64,000 nucleotides of DNA, from positions 3,162,001-3,226,000 of the forward strand of contig JAULSU010000007.1 of the NCBI GenBank assembly GCA_030512335.1. Reading direction: 5' to 3'. Below are positions 63,232 to 64,000 of this stretch, in pieces (the first letter of the stretch is position 1; each line of letters opens with the position of its first letter). A model generated the notes under the pieces. That model was given only the letters and a program-made list of their open reading frames with translations, had not been told where the DNA came from and searched no databases. This DNA comes from Immersiella caudata (taxonomy: Eukaryota; Ascomycota; Sordariomycetes; Sordariales; Lasiosphaeriaceae). The position numbers and the translations under genes are program-made.

Positions 63232-64000
63232 CGCGGAGTGGCGCGGTGAGTGTTGTCCGCCGACAGAACGTGAGGGTCCCTGCGATCCGGGACGTCTGAG
63301 GCGCCTCCTTATTTGTGTTTCACGGTGCTCCCAGTTGGCAGTTCCAGCGCGCCCGAGCTATACGCCGTTGAGAAACTGTGAGGCGTTAGCAAACCGCTTG
63401 GGAACTGGGGCGCCCAATGATGTACCATCAACGCACAAAAGGTTAATCCTTCATGGTCCGGAAAAGCGGCGGTTGTTGTGTTAGTCTCCCTATCGGCACC
63501 GCTGTCAAAACTTGGATTGCCAGTGATCCTTTTGGGCTTCCTTCGCCGTCGGCCAATGTCGCCTTCGGCGCCAAACTGAGACAGCCACCAAAGCGCGCCC
63601 GGCGGCGAATTTGACGCGGGCCGCCGGCCTGGGAACGACCCATCCTGGTGGTGCCAAGACTCACAACACACTGCAGCGACATCATCCATCTCAAGGGTAT
63701 CCATCGTTGCCGGATATGGAACCAAAAAGAAATTCGTCATTGCCGTCGTATCACACTCAAGATAATTATGTACAGAGAATTTCCGTTGCCCACCTCCAGC
63801 ATCATGGCCCCGCTCACACGAATGAAGCCTCAATCAGGAAAGCCACGGTGAACTTGGAGTGCCTGAGGATGGCAGGCCACTGGATGGTGGAGAGCGCCTA
63901 CGTGCTGTCAGTCTTATCCACAGTTTCGCTTTTGGAACGGAGAGACTCACATCATTAGAGGTGTGGATGTACGGCGACGAAGTCCCGATCGGCTCGTCGG
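63232..64000. other. Intergenic region to window edge
   Basis: 770 bases after the regulator stop. Open frames exist on both strands (for example minus 63309..63833) but show no family features. A gene extending beyond the window cannot be excluded. Confidence 0.35.

Noticed and set aside
1..64000. CRISPR array, bacterial operon, ribosome binding sites or phage/IS elements
   Set aside because: Gene structure is eukaryotic throughout; no regularly spaced spacer-repeat arrays, no transposase frames and no terminal inverted repeats were seen.

Overview
The window looks like nuclear DNA of a filamentous ascomycete, most likely a Sordariomycete. This is inferred from gene style and content, not from a marker gene. 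Genes are compact, with one to seven exons and introns of mostly 43-120 bases that carry GTRNGT donors and CTAAC/CTGAC branch sites. The gene set includes two Zn2Cys6 regulators, a DUF6536 protein, a 2EXR protein, GH3/GH5/GH76 enzymes and a fungal CorA-like protein. Several decayed genes carry stops of the kind left by repeat-induced point mutation (RIP).

Layout. 0-7.4 kb is housekeeping: the 5' end of kynurenine 3-monooxygenase, methionine aminopeptidase 1, the ER cargo receptor Erv14/cornichon and a DUF6536 membrane protein. 7.9-12.1 kb holds an AsaB/GA4-desaturase-like oxygenase, a short-chain dehydrogenase convergent with it at 8 bases, and a Zn2Cys6 regulator, possibly a small metabolic cluster. 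12.6-14.3 kb carries two decayed genes, one an M20 amidohydrolase. 14.9-22.3 kb holds a single-pass surface protein, a secreted GH3 beta-xylosidase and mitochondrial D-lactate dehydrogenase. 22.5-36.7 kb alternates intact genes (CorA-like transporter, GH5 endoglucanase, an intron-containing tRNA, a GT31-type glycosyltransferase, a GPI-type secreted protein, a GH76 mannosidase) with two P450 relics.

38-45 kb contains a small secreted protein, an unknown protein whose stop codon is followed in frame by five 14-residue repeats, a dead class I terpene cyclase, and an intact MFS exporter, probably the survivor of a terpenoid cluster. 45.1-52.6 kb has a conserved unknown, an Hsp20, a second short-chain dehydrogenase, an acidic unknown and a 2EXR protein. 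53.8-63.2 kb has a doubtful small secreted gene, a condensation/BAHD-like acyltransferase, a siderophore-type N-acyltransferase, a mitochondrial calcium uniporter, and a Zn2Cys6 regulator divergent from it.

How genes relate. The GH3, GH5 and GH76 enzymes act outside the cell on plant or fungal wall polysaccharide, but they are scattered and not an operon-like unit. The relics (two P450s, terpene cyclase, amidohydrolase, one unidentified) suggest a region that once held more secondary metabolism. All exon boundaries were placed by hand from splice signals and reading frame and have not been checked against transcripts.
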